Notes: generated by a model not told the origin, from the sequence alone. A stretch of DNA of 64,000 nucleotides from Diplocloster agilis (GCF_019042275.1 NZ_JAHQCW010000018.1:40643-104642); one strand, 5' to 3'. Shown: positions 18,556 through 28,359, counted from the stretch's first letter. Program-made: numbers and translations.

Positions 18556-21382
18556 AGATCAGCCGGGTGTCTGGTGTCTGAACCGGGGCTGGAAATTCAA
18601 GGAGACGGATTGTAAGGATCTGCCGTGCGGTATACGGCATGATGATATTTATGATTATACAAAGGCGGGCGGCGCCAAGGGCCCTGCGGAGCTGTCCTTT
18701 GATGATTCGGACTGGAAGCCGGTGAGCCTGCCCCATGACTGGGTGACGGGAAAGTCCTTTGATGCACAGGCCTCCCCGAATCACGGCTATAAAAAGCGGG
18801 GGACCGGATGGTACCGGCTCAAATTCCGGCTTTCGGAAGAAGACCGGAATCAGCAGATCCTTTTGGAATTTGAGGGCCTAAGCAGCAAAGCCTTTATCTA
18901 TATAAACGGTACGCTGTGCAAACGGCAGTTCTATGGCTATAACAGCTTTTGCGTGGATATCACCGATATGGTCTGCTTCGCTCCCGCGGTCAACCTGCTG
19001 GCGGTCAGGATCGAAGCGGACGCCTGGGAGGGCTGGTGGTATGAGGGGGCAGGAATCTACCGGAATGTCTGGATGGTCAAAAAAAGCCCGGTTCATATCG
19101 CATACCAGGGAGTATATGTAAAACCGGAACAACAAGCGGACGGTACCTGGAAACTGGACGTAGAGACAGAGGTTGAAAACAGCTTCGGACAGGAGCGGGA
19201 GATGAAGCTTGAGGCGGCCCTGTATCTGGATGGGAATAAGAAGCAGGAGCTCCCCTGTGTGAGCGGGACTGTGCCGGGATATGAGAGAATCCGATATCAT
19301 CAAAGTATCATCGTGAAGCAGGCGGATATCTGGAACACAGAGAATCCGGTCCTCTATGAAGTGCGGTCGGTCTGCAGCGTAACGAACGGGGAACAAGCCG
19401 CCGGGCCGAATGAGATCACCAGTCCGGACACCAGCTTTGAATCACAGGATTATCTGAATACAAGATTCGGCTTCCGCACGATCCGCCTCGATGCAGACAC
19501 CGGATTCTGGCTCAACGGTGAGAATATGAAATTAAGGGGCTTCTGCTGCCATCAGGATCATGCGGGGACAGGAGTGGCGGTTCCCTATGCGCTCAAGGAA
19601 TACCGGATACGGCGTTTGAAGAAGCTGGGAGCAAATGCTTACCGGTGCGCCCACAATCCCGACCCGGAGATCCTGGACATCTGTGACCGGCTGGGAATGC
19701 TGGTGATGGAAGAGAACCGGACATTTTCCTCCGATGAGGATACCCTGGCCCAGGTGAGGGGGATCATCCGCAATGCCAGGAATCACCCCAGCGTGATCCT
19801 GTATTCCATTTTCAATGAGGAGCCGTTACAGGGGACGCTTCGCGGCGGACGCATGGCGGGCAGGCTTCGAAGGGCGGTTCACGAAATGGACTCCACAAGG
19901 CCGGTGTTAGGAGCCTTTAACGGAGGCTATCTGGAAGAAGAGGGCGCGGCCCTGTCTCTGGATGCGGTGGGAATCAACTACAACCCGATGCGCTATGATG
20001 AGTTTCACCGAAAGTTTCCTAATATACCGCTGGTGGGATCTGAGACGGCCAGCGCCTACATGGTCCGCGGTGAATATGAGAACGACGAAGAACGTCATAA
20101 GATCGCAAGCTATGATGAATCCTGCGCGCCCTGGGGCGATACGCACAGGGACGCGTGGCGGTGGATCATGGAGCGGCAGTTTGTGGCGGGCGGTTTTATC
20201 TGGACCGGATTTGATTACCGGGGAGAGCCCACCCCCTTTGAATGGCCCTCTGTGGCAACCTTCTTCGGAACCTACGATTCCTGCGGATTTCCCAAGGAAG
20301 CCTGTTATTTATATCAGGCATTCTGGACAAATGAGCCTATGGTGCATCTGGCGGCGCCGTGGGGACAGGGGAGTATGCCCGGCGAACCGGTGAAGGTGCT
20401 GATCATATCGAATTGTCAGGAAGTGGAAATTACGGTAAATGGCCGGCTGGTTCAGAGGAAGCCGGCAGACCGGTACCAACCGGAACTGATCCATGTTCCC
20501 TATGAGAGCGGCAATCTGAAAGCCGTAGGATTCAGGGACGGGAAGCCGGTGGCGGAGCATACGCTTACGGCGGCCCGGAAGGCTTATGCGCTGCGGATCG
20601 AAACCAGCGGCACGCAGCTTCGGGGAGATGGTTTGGACGCCCTTGTCGTTAATGTCTGTGCGGTGGATGAGGAAGGAAATGTGGTTTCGGACGCGGACCA
20701 GACCGTATCCTTCGAAATAAGCGGAGGCGCTGAACTGATCGGCACCGGCAACGGAGATCCCAACTCTCACGAGCCGGATACCGCTCCATACCGGAAACTG
20801 TTTCACGGTTACGCCCAGGCAGTGATACGAAACTGCGGCTTAGATACCGTTTATATCCGCGTCACGGCGGAGGGATTAAAGGAAGACAGCGTGTCCCTTC
20901 CGGTGCGGCGGATACCGCATATCCCGTATGTGGAAGAGGCGAAAGACACGGTAGTGGAAGGCTGGAGGATGTATCACCAGCTTCTTGACCGGCGGCCGGA
21001 TACCCTGTTTAGCGCCGATGTCAACGATAGAAACAGCTTTGAGCCTATCGAGTTTCACGGCAGGCCTCAGAGCGAGTTTACCGGGAAGCTGAACAAATTC
21101 GGGGTTTATCAAACCCGGCTGTCCCTAACGGAGAACCATGGAAACAGATACCTGTATTTCCCGGATATCAAAGGCCAGGTCTGGGTTTACCTGAACGATG
21201 AACAAGCGGCAGAGCGGGTTTTGCAGACCTTGGGAGCGATGAAGGTGGAGATACCGGCCGCGTTTGGCAAAACGGGAATCTGCACCGTGGTCATTCGCAA
21301 TCAGAATACGGAAAACAGGGAGGCGGGTATCTGCGCCCCGGTAATTCTGAGTGAGGACAACGGTTTAACACCGGAAGAATAA
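18542..21382 (+). CDS. Glycoside hydrolase family 2 (beta-galactosidase-like)
   Basis: A 946-residue GH2 enzyme without a signal peptide, so intracellular. Sugar-binding jelly roll (about 1-180), Ig-like domain, TIM barrel and C-terminal beta domains can be followed. The acid/base Glu lies in YSIFNEEP (about 424) and the nucleophile Glu in LVGSETASAY (about 501); the SETAS form is typical of the subgroup of beta-galactosidase-like enzymes with extra C-terminal domains. ATG 18542 follows GAGGAGG, which is inside the end of the kinase gene. Its location suggests it cleaves the sugar brought in by the upstream importer; galactoside, glucuronide or other linkage cannot be decided. Confidence 0.9.
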   Translation: MKFYKDQPGVWCLNRGWKFKETDCKDLPCGIRHDDIYDYTKAGGAKGPAELSFDDSDWKPVSLPHDWVTGKSFDAQASPNHGYKKRGTGWYRLKFRLSEEDRNQQILLEFEGLSSKAFIYINGTLCKRQFYGYNSFCVDITDMVCFAPAVNLLAVRIEADAWEGWWYEGAGIYRNVWMVKKSPVHIAYQGVYVKPEQQADGTWKLDVETEVENSFGQEREMKLEAALYLDGNKKQELPCVSGTVPGYERIRYHQSIIVKQADIWNTENPVLYEVRSVCSVTNGEQAAGPNEITSPDTSFESQDYLNTRFGFRTIRLDADTGFWLNGENMKLRGFCCHQDHAGTGVAVPYALKEYRIRRLKKLGANAYRCAHNPDPEILDICDRLGMLVMEENRTFSSDEDTLAQVRGIIRNARNHPSVILYSIFNEEPLQGTLRGGRMAGRLRRAVHEMDSTRPVLGAFNGGYLEEEGAALSLDAVGINYNPMRYDEFHRKFPNIPLVGSETASAYMVRGEYENDEERHKIASYDESCAPWGDTHRDAWRWIMERQFVAGGFIWTGFDYRGEPTPFEWPSVATFFGTYDSCGFPKEACYLYQAFWTNEPMVHLAAPWGQGSMPGEPVKVLIISNCQEVEITVNGRLVQRKPADRYQPELIHVPYESGNLKAVGFRDGKPVAEHTLTAARKAYALRIETSGTQLRGDGLDALVVNVCAVDEEGNVVSDADQTVSFEISGGAELIGTGNGDPNSHEPDTAPYRKLFHGYAQAVIRNCGLDTVYIRVTAEGLKEDSVSLPVRRIPHIPYVEEAKDTVVEGWRMYHQLLDRRPDTLFSADVNDRNSFEPIEFHGRPQSEFTGKLNKFGVYQTRLSLTENHGNRYLYFPDIKGQVWVYLNDEQAAERVLQTLGAMKVEIPAAFGKTGICTVVIRNQNTENREAGICAPVILSEDNGLTPEE

Positions 21383-21412
21383 GGGAACTGCGGCAAAGGG
21401 TGCGGCAAAAGC

Positions 21413-22639
21413 TTAAAAATCCCTGGTAAAGATATCGCTCTTGTGGAGAAGATCCTCCACCGTGTCGAATCCAAGCCGATGAAGCAGCTCTATCACATAG
21501 GGATTTTCAAGAGGAGTGTAATAGGCGGCGTCATCGCCGTAGGCCTCCACATGCCTGCGTCCCTCTTCCCGGTTGAGTATCGCTTTGGGGCCGCCCACGC
21601 AGCCGCCCACACAGCCCATGCCCTCGAAGAAATTACCGTCGATCTCACCGTTTTCCAGCTGTTGAATCATGGCCCGGCAGGCCGGCACACCGTCGGCCTG
21701 TCTGGTGCGCACCGCGATATTCCGGTGGGGGTTTAACTGTTCCACGGTGGACTTCACCGCCTCGCTGACTCCGCCGGTGTGGGCATAGATCCTGCCTGCC
21801 CGGGAGGAGTGATCCTTCTCGCTCTCAGGCAGAACGCCGGGATCGATGTCAGCCGCCTCAAAAACATCCCGGATTTCCTGAAAGGTAAGGACATAATCCA
21901 CGGCTCCGGCCAGATCCGGTTCCCGGGCCTCGCTTTTCTTGGCGATACACGGACCGATAAACACGGTAACCGCTTCCGGGTGCAGTTTCTTGATCACGCG
22001 GCCGCAGGCGATCATAGGGGAGACCGCGCCGGGCACATGGGGCATGAGATCCCGGTAAATCTTCCGGATCATGGCGATCCACACCGGACAGCAACAGCTG
22101 GTCAGCTGATAATCCCCGTCATGAAGAATATTCCTGTCGAACTCTAACGCTTCCTTTAAGGTCAGAATGTCCGCAAAGAGAGCCACTTCCACCATCCCGT
22201 CAAAGCCCAGAGCCTTGAAAGCGTTTCGCAGCTTTCCGGGCGTCACATCCTCGCTGAACTGGCCCAGAAAAGCCGGCGCCACTAAAGCGTAGGCTAATTT
22301 CCCCTTATCCCGAACGGCTTTTAACGCGGGAAGAATATCCCTGCTGGCGGTGAGCTTGTCCGAATGACAGGCCTCGATACAGGCGCCGCAGCCGGTACAC
22401 AGATCGGGGTCGATGACCAGCTTTCCATCCGGCCCCGGAACGATTGCATCAAATACGCAGCTCTTCTCACAGGCCTGGTCATACTCACATTTCTCACAGG
22501 ATTCGGTACGCAGCACCGGCGGATATTTTTCCGGGTAGAGCAGGCAGTCCAGATGCCCCGCTTCGTGCTCCGGCAGCGGTTTCCCATCCGGTTTCAGAGT
22601 TTGTTTCAACACTTCCCGATATAATTCTTCAAAAGTCAT
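21413..22639 (-). CDS. [FeFe] hydrogenase-like iron-sulfur protein
   Basis: A 408-residue protein with two ferredoxin-type cluster motifs at the N-terminus (CEKCEYDQACEKSC, CTGCGACIEACHSD, about 45-95) followed by an H-cluster domain. The three H-cluster signatures are recognisable but divergent: L1 TSCCCPVW with three consecutive Cys, L2 GPCIAKKSE where the usual Met-Pro-Cys is Gly-Pro-Cys, and L3 GMGCVGGCVGGP. This resembles the less studied group B/C [FeFe] hydrogenases more than the fermentative group A enzymes. No maturase or partner subunit is nearby, so hydrogen turnover and a sensory role are both open. ATG 22639 has AAGGA ten bases upstream; a GTG at 22645 is too close to it. Confidence 0.82.
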   Translation of the reverse strand: MTFEELYREVLKQTLKPDGKPLPEHEAGHLDCLLYPEKYPPVLRTESCEKCEYDQACEKSCVFDAIVPGPDGKLVIDPDLCTGCGACIEACHSDKLTASRDILPALKAVRDKGKLAYALVAPAFLGQFSEDVTPGKLRNAFKALGFDGMVEVALFADILTLKEALEFDRNILHDGDYQLTSCCCPVWIAMIRKIYRDLMPHVPGAVSPMIACGRVIKKLHPEAVTVFIGPCIAKKSEAREPDLAGAVDYVLTFQEIRDVFEAADIDPGVLPESEKDHSSRAGRIYAHTGGVSEAVKSTVEQLNPHRNIAVRTRQADGVPACRAMIQQLENGEIDGNFFEGMGCVGGCVGGPKAILNREEGRRHVEAYGDDAAYYTPLENPYVIELLHRLGFDTVEDLLHKSDIFTRDF

Positions 22640-22731
22640 GGTCACATTTTCCTTTTTCTTATTTTTTTACTTTATAAATTGTTTAGCAGTGCAGACTGTG
22701 CAGAAACGGAGGGTCAGGCCGTTATCTTTTC

Positions 22732-22754
22732 TTGATACCGATATTTTGTATCAA
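22732..22754. promoter_or_regulatory. Inverted repeat upstream of the hydrogenase-like gene
   Basis: TTGATAC (22732-22738) and GTATCAA (22748-22754), a perfect 7-bp inverted repeat with nine bases between, about 95 bases before the start codon. It could be an operator; no matching regulator is identified. Confidence 0.4.
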
Positions 22755-22812
22755 TAATGGATTTGCTATACGTGGCGGGAATGGAATAAAATAAAATGTC
22801 CGGGCGGATAAA

Positions 22813-24354
22813 TCATTTACCATCCTTCACCCCCGAGTAAGGCTTCCGCAAATGCAGCGCCCCAAAAGCCAGCAGCAATATCACATAAAGCACACAGATA
22901 ATCCCTGCTGATATTCCCATAACGATCAGATCCAACGGAATCGAAAGTTTTTTTAATACAGAGTAACTCAATAGACCGCCTCCTATGGCGATAAGAATCG
23001 AAATCACCGGTTTCACCACCCAGTCGTGCAAAGGAAAGTCCATGGCCGCCTCCCGGTTCAGCACGAACATTCCCATAAATGTCAGCACAAGCTCGCTGGC
23101 CAGAACGCCCCACAGGTATCCCTGAATCCCATAGCGGGGAACACAAAAGAACACAAAAGCAATCCGTACCCCCAGCCCGAACATATTAAAAAGGAAAGTG
23201 GTGGTAGTTTTGCCCAATCCGTTCATAATACTGAACAGGGTAGTGGTAAGATAGAGAAACGGGCAGATCCAGGCCAGAGTCACGATGAAACTGCCGGCCA
23301 TCTCATTGTTGAAAATAAACAACCCCATCTCATCCCCAAAAGCCAGAAATACGCCGGTGCACATGATCCCGAGAATCAGACAGTACTTGATCGTATTTTC
23401 TATGGTCCTTGCGATCATGCGGCGGTCATTCCTGGCTTGCGCCTCAGCCACTGCGGGCAGCAGCATCACGGAGACGGAGTTGGTGATGGCGGAGGGGAAT
23501 AGAATCAGCGGCATGGACATGCCGGTCAGCACGCCGTACACACTGAGGGCTCCGGTGTTATCCATTCCGAATAGTCGTAGCTGTCCCGGTATGAGGATTG
23601 CCTCCGCGCTCTGCAGCAGGTTGATCAATACCCGGTTGGCGGTCAGGGGCAGCGAGAGGGTGATAATATTGCGCAGCTGTGAGAACGGGGCGACTGTCCT
23701 TGAGGACTGAACCGGATTCCGGTGGAAATGGTAACCCAGCGCGGTCAGGGAGTATAAGGTGGAGACCAGTTCCCCCACCGCCAGCCCGATCACGGCGATG
23801 GAAGCGGTTACGGCAAAGCCTTTCTCCAGACAGATCAGGTACAGCAAGTAAACGCAGGCCACCCGCACCACCTGTTCGATGAGCTGGGTCATGGCGGGGA
23901 CAGAGGTCTTCTGCAGCCCGTAATAATAGCCGTTGATACAGGCGTGGATGGAACCAAACGGAATGGAAATAGCTGTGATCTGCAGCAAAACCGAACATCT
24001 GGGTTCGCCCAGCATATGTACGGACAGCCACGGTGCGTATTGGAACAACAGGTAAGCGGCCAGAAAAGACAAAGCGGTGGAAAGGCCCAGGCCTACATAC
24101 AGGGTGTCCTTGGCGCTGCGGTCGTCACCGGTGGATACCTTAGCGGCCACGAAGCGGGAGATGGCAGTCTGGATCCCGGCCACGGTCAGGGAGAAGCAGA
24201 TCGAGTGAATGGGGAAAATCAATTGGTAAATTCCCATCCCTTCCGCACCGATCGTATGTGATAAGAATATTCTATAGAAGAACCCGATGATTCTGGTGAC
24301 CAGTCCTGTGATGGTCAAAATAAGGGTTCCGCGGATCAGCATGTGCTTTTTCAT
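22813..24354 (-). CDS. SpoVB/MurJ-superfamily lipid flippase
   Basis: A 513-residue polytopic membrane protein with about 14 membrane segments. The N-terminus RGTLILTITGLVTRIIGFFYRIFLSHTIGAEGMGIYQLIFPI is characteristic of the stage V sporulation protein B group of the MOP flippase superfamily, which move lipid-linked cell-wall or cortex precursors across the membrane. ATG 24354 is preceded by GGAG at eight bases. It is divergent from the iscR operon. Sporulation role is inferred from family only; the group has several paralogues per genome. Confidence 0.85.
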   Translation of the reverse strand: MKKHMLIRGTLILTITGLVTRIIGFFYRIFLSHTIGAEGMGIYQLIFPIHSICFSLTVAGIQTAISRFVAAKVSTGDDRSAKDTLYVGLGLSTALSFLAAYLLFQYAPWLSVHMLGEPRCSVLLQITAISIPFGSIHACINGYYYGLQKTSVPAMTQLIEQVVRVACVYLLYLICLEKGFAVTASIAVIGLAVGELVSTLYSLTALGYHFHRNPVQSSRTVAPFSQLRNIITLSLPLTANRVLINLLQSAEAILIPGQLRLFGMDNTGALSVYGVLTGMSMPLILFPSAITNSVSVMLLPAVAEAQARNDRRMIARTIENTIKYCLILGIMCTGVFLAFGDEMGLFIFNNEMAGSFIVTLAWICPFLYLTTTLFSIMNGLGKTTTTFLFNMFGLGVRIAFVFFCVPRYGIQGYLWGVLASELVLTFMGMFVLNREAAMDFPLHDWVVKPVISILIAIGGGLLSYSVLKKLSIPLDLIVMGISAGIICVLYVILLLAFGALHLRKPYSGVKDGK

Positions 24355-24402
24355 AGGAATCTCCAAAGTTGTAATCTATGTAAATATATTCTTTCAGACG
24401 TC

Positions 24403-24431
24403 TTGACAGAACACCGAAAGGGTGATATTCT
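24403..24431 (+). promoter_or_regulatory. Promoter of the iscR operon
   Basis: TTGACA (24403-24408), 17-bp spacer, TATTCT (24426-24431), about 40 bases before the iscR start. Confidence 0.75.
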
Positions 24432-24442
24432 TAGAACGAAAT

Positions 24443-24459
24443 CCGAGTAATTTACTGGG
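24443..24459. promoter_or_regulatory. Candidate IscR/Rrf2 operator
   Basis: CCGAGTAATTTACTGGG contains AGTAA-T-TTACT with matching outer C/G bases. It lies across the predicted transcription start of the Rrf2 gene, the expected place for autorepression. A similar AGTAA-TAG-TTACT occurs in the rubredoxin promoter at 41862. Confidence 0.5.
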
Positions 24460-24475
24460 AATTGAGGTGAAGCCT

Positions 24476-24940
24476 ATGAAAATGTCCACGAAAGGACGAT
24501 ATGGTTTAAGGGCGATGATAGACCTCGCGGTCCACAGCGAAGAGGAAGCGGTATCCATCGCAAGTATCGCCGCCAGGCAGGACATATCGGAGAGCTATCT
24601 GGAGCAGCTGATCGCGAAGCTTAAGAAAGCGGGAATCGTCACCAGCACCCGGGGAGCATCCGGCGGCTATAAGCTGGCCAAACCGGCGCAGGAGATCTCC
24701 GTGGGAGATATCTTAAGAGCGCTTGAGGGGAGCTTAGACCCGGTGGAATGTCCGGGAATCAGCGACGAAGGCGGCTGCAGCGGAGCGGGAGCCTGCGTAA
24801 CCAAATATGTCTGGCAGCGAATTAACGACAGCGTCAATAAGACGGTGGATGAGATCTATTTAAGCCAGTTGATAGAAGAAAGCAAGACAAAGCAATGTGA
24901 CAACCAACCCCAGGACTATCTCAAGGGATGTAAAAATTAA
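24476..24940 (+). CDS. iscR: Rrf2-family regulator, IscR-like
   Basis: A 154-residue winged-helix regulator. MSTKGRYGLRAMIDLAVHSEEE and the recognition helix region ISESYLEQLIAKLKKAGIVTSTRGASGGYKLAKP are classical Rrf2. Three Cys (CPGISDEGGCSGAGAC, about 102-117) are spaced as the [2Fe-2S]-binding cysteines of IscR. It heads an operon with cysteine desulfurase and scaffold, so it should sense cluster supply and control these genes. The start ATG 24476 follows GAGGTGA; an in-frame ATG two codons later is also possible. Confidence 0.9.
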   Translation: MKMSTKGRYGLRAMIDLAVHSEEEAVSIASIAARQDISESYLEQLIAKLKKAGIVTSTRGASGGYKLAKPAQEISVGDILRALEGSLDPVECPGISDEGGCSGAGACVTKYVWQRINDSVNKTVDEIYLSQLIEESKTKQCDNQPQDYLKGCKN

Positions 24941-24954
24941 GGAGTGAAAGGGCC

Positions 24955-26133
24955 ATGAAAAAATTAATTTATTTAGATAATGCTGCGACAACAAAGACGG
25001 CGCCGGAAGTTATGGAGGCCATGATTCCCTATTTTACGGAATATTACGGGAATCCATCCAGTGTGTATGATTTTGCCGGAATCAGTAAAAAAGCTCTGGA
25101 TGAAAGCCGTGAAACCATTGCGAATGCCCTGCATGCCAAGGAGAATGAGATCTACTTTACCGCCGGCGGCAGTGAAGCCGACAACTGGGCGTTAAAAGCC
25201 ACAGCCGAGGCATATGCGGCTAAAGGAAAACATATCATCACGACCAAGATCGAGCACCACGCCATCCTGCACACCGGGGAATACCTGGAAAAGTTAGGTT
25301 ACGAGGTAACCTACCTGGATGTGGATGAATTCGGAGTCGTGAAACTGGATCAGTTAAAAAAGGCCATCCGTCCGGATACTATATTAATTTCCGTGATGTT
25401 TGCCAATAATGAGATCGGAACCATACAGCCCATCAAAGAAATCGGCGAGATCGCCCATGAGCAAGGAATCCTGTTCCACACAGACGCGGTCCAGGCCTTC
25501 GGCCAGGTGCCCATCGACGTGGACGAATACCATATCGACATGTTAAGCGCCAGCGGCCATAAATTAAACGGGCCGAAAGGGATCGGTTTCCTGTACATCC
25601 GAAAGGGTGTAAAAATCCGTTCCTTTGTCCACGGCGGAGCCCAGGAGCGCAAGCGCCGGGCCGGTACGGAGAATGTCCCCGGCATCGTGGGCCTTGGAAA
25701 AGCGGTGGAGCTGGCGGTAAATACCATGGAAGAACGCACCGCAAAGGAAAAGGAACTTCGGGACTACCTGATTGACCGCGTGTTAAAGGAAGTGCCTTAC
25801 ACGAGGCTGAACGGACACCGGACCAACCGCCTTCCCAACAATGCCAACTTCAGTTTCCAGTTTGTAGAAGGGGAATCCCTGTTAATCATGCTGGACATGG
25901 ACGGCATCTGCGGTTCCAGCGGATCAGCCTGTACTTCCGGCTCCCTGGACCCGTCCCATGTATTGCTGGCCATCGGCCTGCCTCATGAGATCGCCCACGG
26001 TTCCCTGCGTCTTACCCTAAGCGCGGAGACCACGAAGGAAGACATTGATTTCGTTGTGGAATCCATTAAGAAGATAGTCACAAAACTGCGGAGCATGTCG
26101 CCTTTATATGAAGATTTTATCAAGCAGAATTAG
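24955..26133 (+). CDS. iscS: Cysteine desulfurase
   Basis: A 392-residue PLP enzyme that removes sulfur from cysteine as an enzyme persulfide. The N-terminus IYLDNAATTKTAPEV, the PLP lysine in SASGHKLNGPKG (about 205) and the catalytic Cys in SSGSACTSGSLDPSHVLLAIG (about 327) are present. It starts 14 bases after iscR and feeds both the scaffold IscU and, by context, MnmA downstream. IscS and NifS types cannot be separated on sequence alone; context favours the housekeeping role. Confidence 0.95.
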   Translation: MKKLIYLDNAATTKTAPEVMEAMIPYFTEYYGNPSSVYDFAGISKKALDESRETIANALHAKENEIYFTAGGSEADNWALKATAEAYAAKGKHIITTKIEHHAILHTGEYLEKLGYEVTYLDVDEFGVVKLDQLKKAIRPDTILISVMFANNEIGTIQPIKEIGEIAHEQGILFHTDAVQAFGQVPIDVDEYHIDMLSASGHKLNGPKGIGFLYIRKGVKIRSFVHGGAQERKRRAGTENVPGIVGLGKAVELAVNTMEERTAKEKELRDYLIDRVLKEVPYTRLNGHRTNRLPNNANFSFQFVEGESLLIMLDMDGICGSSGSACTSGSLDPSHVLLAIGLPHEIAHGSLRLTLSAETTKEDIDFVVESIKKIVTKLRSMSPLYEDFIKQN

Positions 26134-26309
26134 AGAATCGCACAGCGGCCTTCAAATAGACACGCTGATGAATGGAAAACAGAATCACAGATTAATTTTA
26201 GAAGAAACCGGAAAATAAATGCCGGGCGCCGCGCCTGTCAGGACGTTCTAAGAAACGGCGGGTACCGCAGGCGCAAGGCCGGGAAAACAAAGATCAGGAG
26301 GAAATAACT

Positions 26310-26747
26310 ATGTACTCAGAAAAAGTGATGGATCACTTCCAAAATCCCAGAAATGTAGGGGAAATAGAAAATGCCAGCGGTGTCGGCACGGTTGGTAACG
26401 CCAAGTGCGGCGATATTATGAGAATGTACCTGGATATCGACGATGACGGAATCATTCGGGACTGTAAATTCAAAACCTTTGGATGCGGGGCAGCCGTAGC
26501 CACCAGCAGTATGGCCACAGAACTCGTCAAAGGCAAGACGGTCCAGGAAGCCCTGGAAATAACCAATAAAGCCGTTATGGAAGCCCTGGACGGACTTCCT
26601 CCGGTAAAAGTCCACTGTTCCCTGCTGGCGGAGGAAGCCATTCATGCCGCTCTGTGGGATTACGCGCAAAAGCACGATATCAAAATAGAGGGTCTGGAAA
26701 AGCCCAAATCCGATATCAGTGAGGAAGAAGACGAAGAAGACTACTAA
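26310..26747 (+). CDS. iscU: Iron-sulfur cluster scaffold IscU/NifU
   Basis: A 145-residue scaffold on which [2Fe-2S] clusters are assembled. The three cluster cysteines lie in GNAKCGDIM (about 35), [13 protein letters not shown] (about 61) and [13 protein letters not shown] (about 104). The C-terminal extension is acidic (SEEEDEEDY). ATG 26310 is preceded by AGGAGG. The 176-base gap after iscS contains no gene or clear terminator. Confidence 0.95.
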   Translation: MYSEKVMDHFQNPRNVGEIENASGVGTVGNAKCGDIMRMYLDIDDDGIIRDCKFKTFGCGAAVATSSMATELVKGKTVQEALEITNKAVMEALDGLPPVKVHCSLLAEEAIHAALWDYAQKHDIKIEGLEKPKSDISEEEDEEDY

Positions 26748-26763
26748 AGCCGGAGGAGCCTCC

Positions 26764-27864
26764 ATGGATAGAAAAAAAGTAGTGGTAGGCATGTCCGGAG
26801 GTGTAGACTCCTCGGTTGCCGCCTACTTATTAAAAGAGCAGGGATACGACGTGATCGGCGTCACCATGCAGATCTGGCAGGAAGAAGACAGAGGCTTACA
26901 GGAAGAAAACGGAGGCTGCTGCGGCCTAAGCGCTGTGGACGATGCCAGAAGGGTAGCCCAAAGCCTCGGCATTCCCTACTATGTCATGAACTTCCGGTCC
27001 GAATTCCAGAGACACGTGATCGACTATTTCGCAGAAGAATACACCCGGGGCCGGACCCCCAATCCCTGCATCGCCTGCAACCGCTATGTCAAATGGGAAT
27101 CTCTGCTAAAGCGGAGCTTAGACATCGGCGCGGACTACATCGCCACGGGGCATTACGCCCGCATCACCCGGCTGCCAAACGGCCGGTACGCGATCCGCCG
27201 TTCCGCCACCGCGGCCAAAGACCAGACCTACGCGCTCTATAATCTGACTCAGCAGCAGCTCGCCCACACGCTGATGCCGGTAGGCGAATACACCAAAGAT
27301 GAGATCCGCGATATCGCCCGGAAGATCGGGCTTCGGGTAGCCGCCAAACCGGACAGCCAGGAGATCTGTTTCGTGCCGGATCAGGACTACGCCGGGTTTA
27401 TCGAAGACTACACCGGCAGAAAATTCCCTCCGGGGAATTTTGTAACAACGGACGGAAAAATCATAGGCCGTCATGCCGGCATCATCCATTACACCGTGGG
27501 CCAGCGGAAAGGCCTGGGCATCGCCATGGGCCGCCCGGTCTTTGTGACCGAGATCCGTCCGGAGACGAATGAAGTCGTGATCGGAGAGAGCGGGGACGTC
27601 TTCTGCGCCACGCTGACTGCGGATCACCTGAACTTTATGTCGATCCCTGGTATGGATACCGGGGAAGAACTGGAAGTTACCGGAAAGATCCGTTACAGCC
27701 ATCAGGGCGCGCCCTGCCGTATCAAAAAAGTGGATGACGGCCATATCCAATGTAACTTTGCAGCCCCCCAGCGGGCCATTACCCCGGGACAAGCCGTAGT
27801 CTTCTACGACGGAGACTGTGTGCTGGGCGGAGGAACGATCCTCAAAAGAGGACCGGAAGCCTGA
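26764..27864 (+). CDS. mnmA: tRNA-specific 2-thiouridylase
   Basis: A 366-residue enzyme that thiolates the wobble uridine (U34) of Lys, Glu and Gln tRNAs. The PP-loop [17 protein letters not shown], the catalytic cysteines in [12 protein letters not shown] (about 103-106) and in [13 protein letters not shown] (about 200), and the C-terminal beta barrel ([10 protein letters not shown] onward) are visible. ATG 26764 follows GGAGGAG and is 16 bases after iscU, so sulfur donor, scaffold and sulfur user share one transcript. A copy of the long inverted repeat follows. Confidence 0.96.
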   Translation: MDRKKVVVGMSGGVDSSVAAYLLKEQGYDVIGVTMQIWQEEDRGLQEENGGCCGLSAVDDARRVAQSLGIPYYVMNFRSEFQRHVIDYFAEEYTRGRTPNPCIACNRYVKWESLLKRSLDIGADYIATGHYARITRLPNGRYAIRRSATAAKDQTYALYNLTQQQLAHTLMPVGEYTKDEIRDIARKIGLRVAAKPDSQEICFVPDQDYAGFIEDYTGRKFPPGNFVTTDGKIIGRHAGIIHYTVGQRKGLGIAMGRPVFVTEIRPETNEVVIGESGDVFCATLTADHLNFMSIPGMDTGEELEVTGKIRYSHQGAPCRIKKVDDGHIQCNFAAPQRAITPGQAVVFYDGDCVLGGGTILKRGPEA

Positions 27865-27916
27865 CGTTTACCCTCCTCTGACTCTATGGGTGCTAAGATT
27901 ACATTGGTGATGGCGG

Positions 27917-28359
27917 AGCATTCTGACCCATTTTGGCCAGAGACTCTTGCCCGGGTCTGGGTGTGCGCGGTGTTTTGGGACAGGGACTGCGGCGGTATGC
28001 GGGGACGCTCCCGGCGGCCGGGGTCTTTTGTGTCTCCCGGGGAGCGCGAGGGCTTGCGCTGGCAGCCGCTAAGGGAAATTGAAAAGCCAGGTTCAGGAAC
28101 CGAGCCTATTCACCAGGAACACATGATGTGTTCCCGGTTCAGAGGCTCTTGCCCGTCGGACGTGAAGTCCGCCGGTCATCCTGAACCTGGCTTTTCGATT
28201 TCCCTAAGCGGCTGCTCAGCCGCCCTATGCGCTCCCCGGGAGACACAAAAGACCCCGGCCGCCGGGAGCGTCCCCGTATACCGCCGCAGTCCCTGCCCCA
28301 AAACACCGCGCACACCCAGACCCGGGCAAGAGCCTCTGGCCAAAATGGGTCAGAATGCT
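27917..28359 (+). repeat. Long structured inverted repeat, copy B
   Basis: A 443-bp near-perfect palindrome starting 53 bases after mnmA. Outer arms AGCATTCTG (27917-27925) and CAGAATGCT (28351-28359) pair, and over 120 bases of each arm are complementary with few gaps. The core carries the same two hairpins as copy A (loop ATGAT in hairpin 1) and the same orientation. The outer 60-70 bases of the arms differ from copy A. T-rich DNA (TTTTTAATCGCCTTTTTT) follows the right arm, so this copy may also terminate mnmA transcription. Confidence 0.92.
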
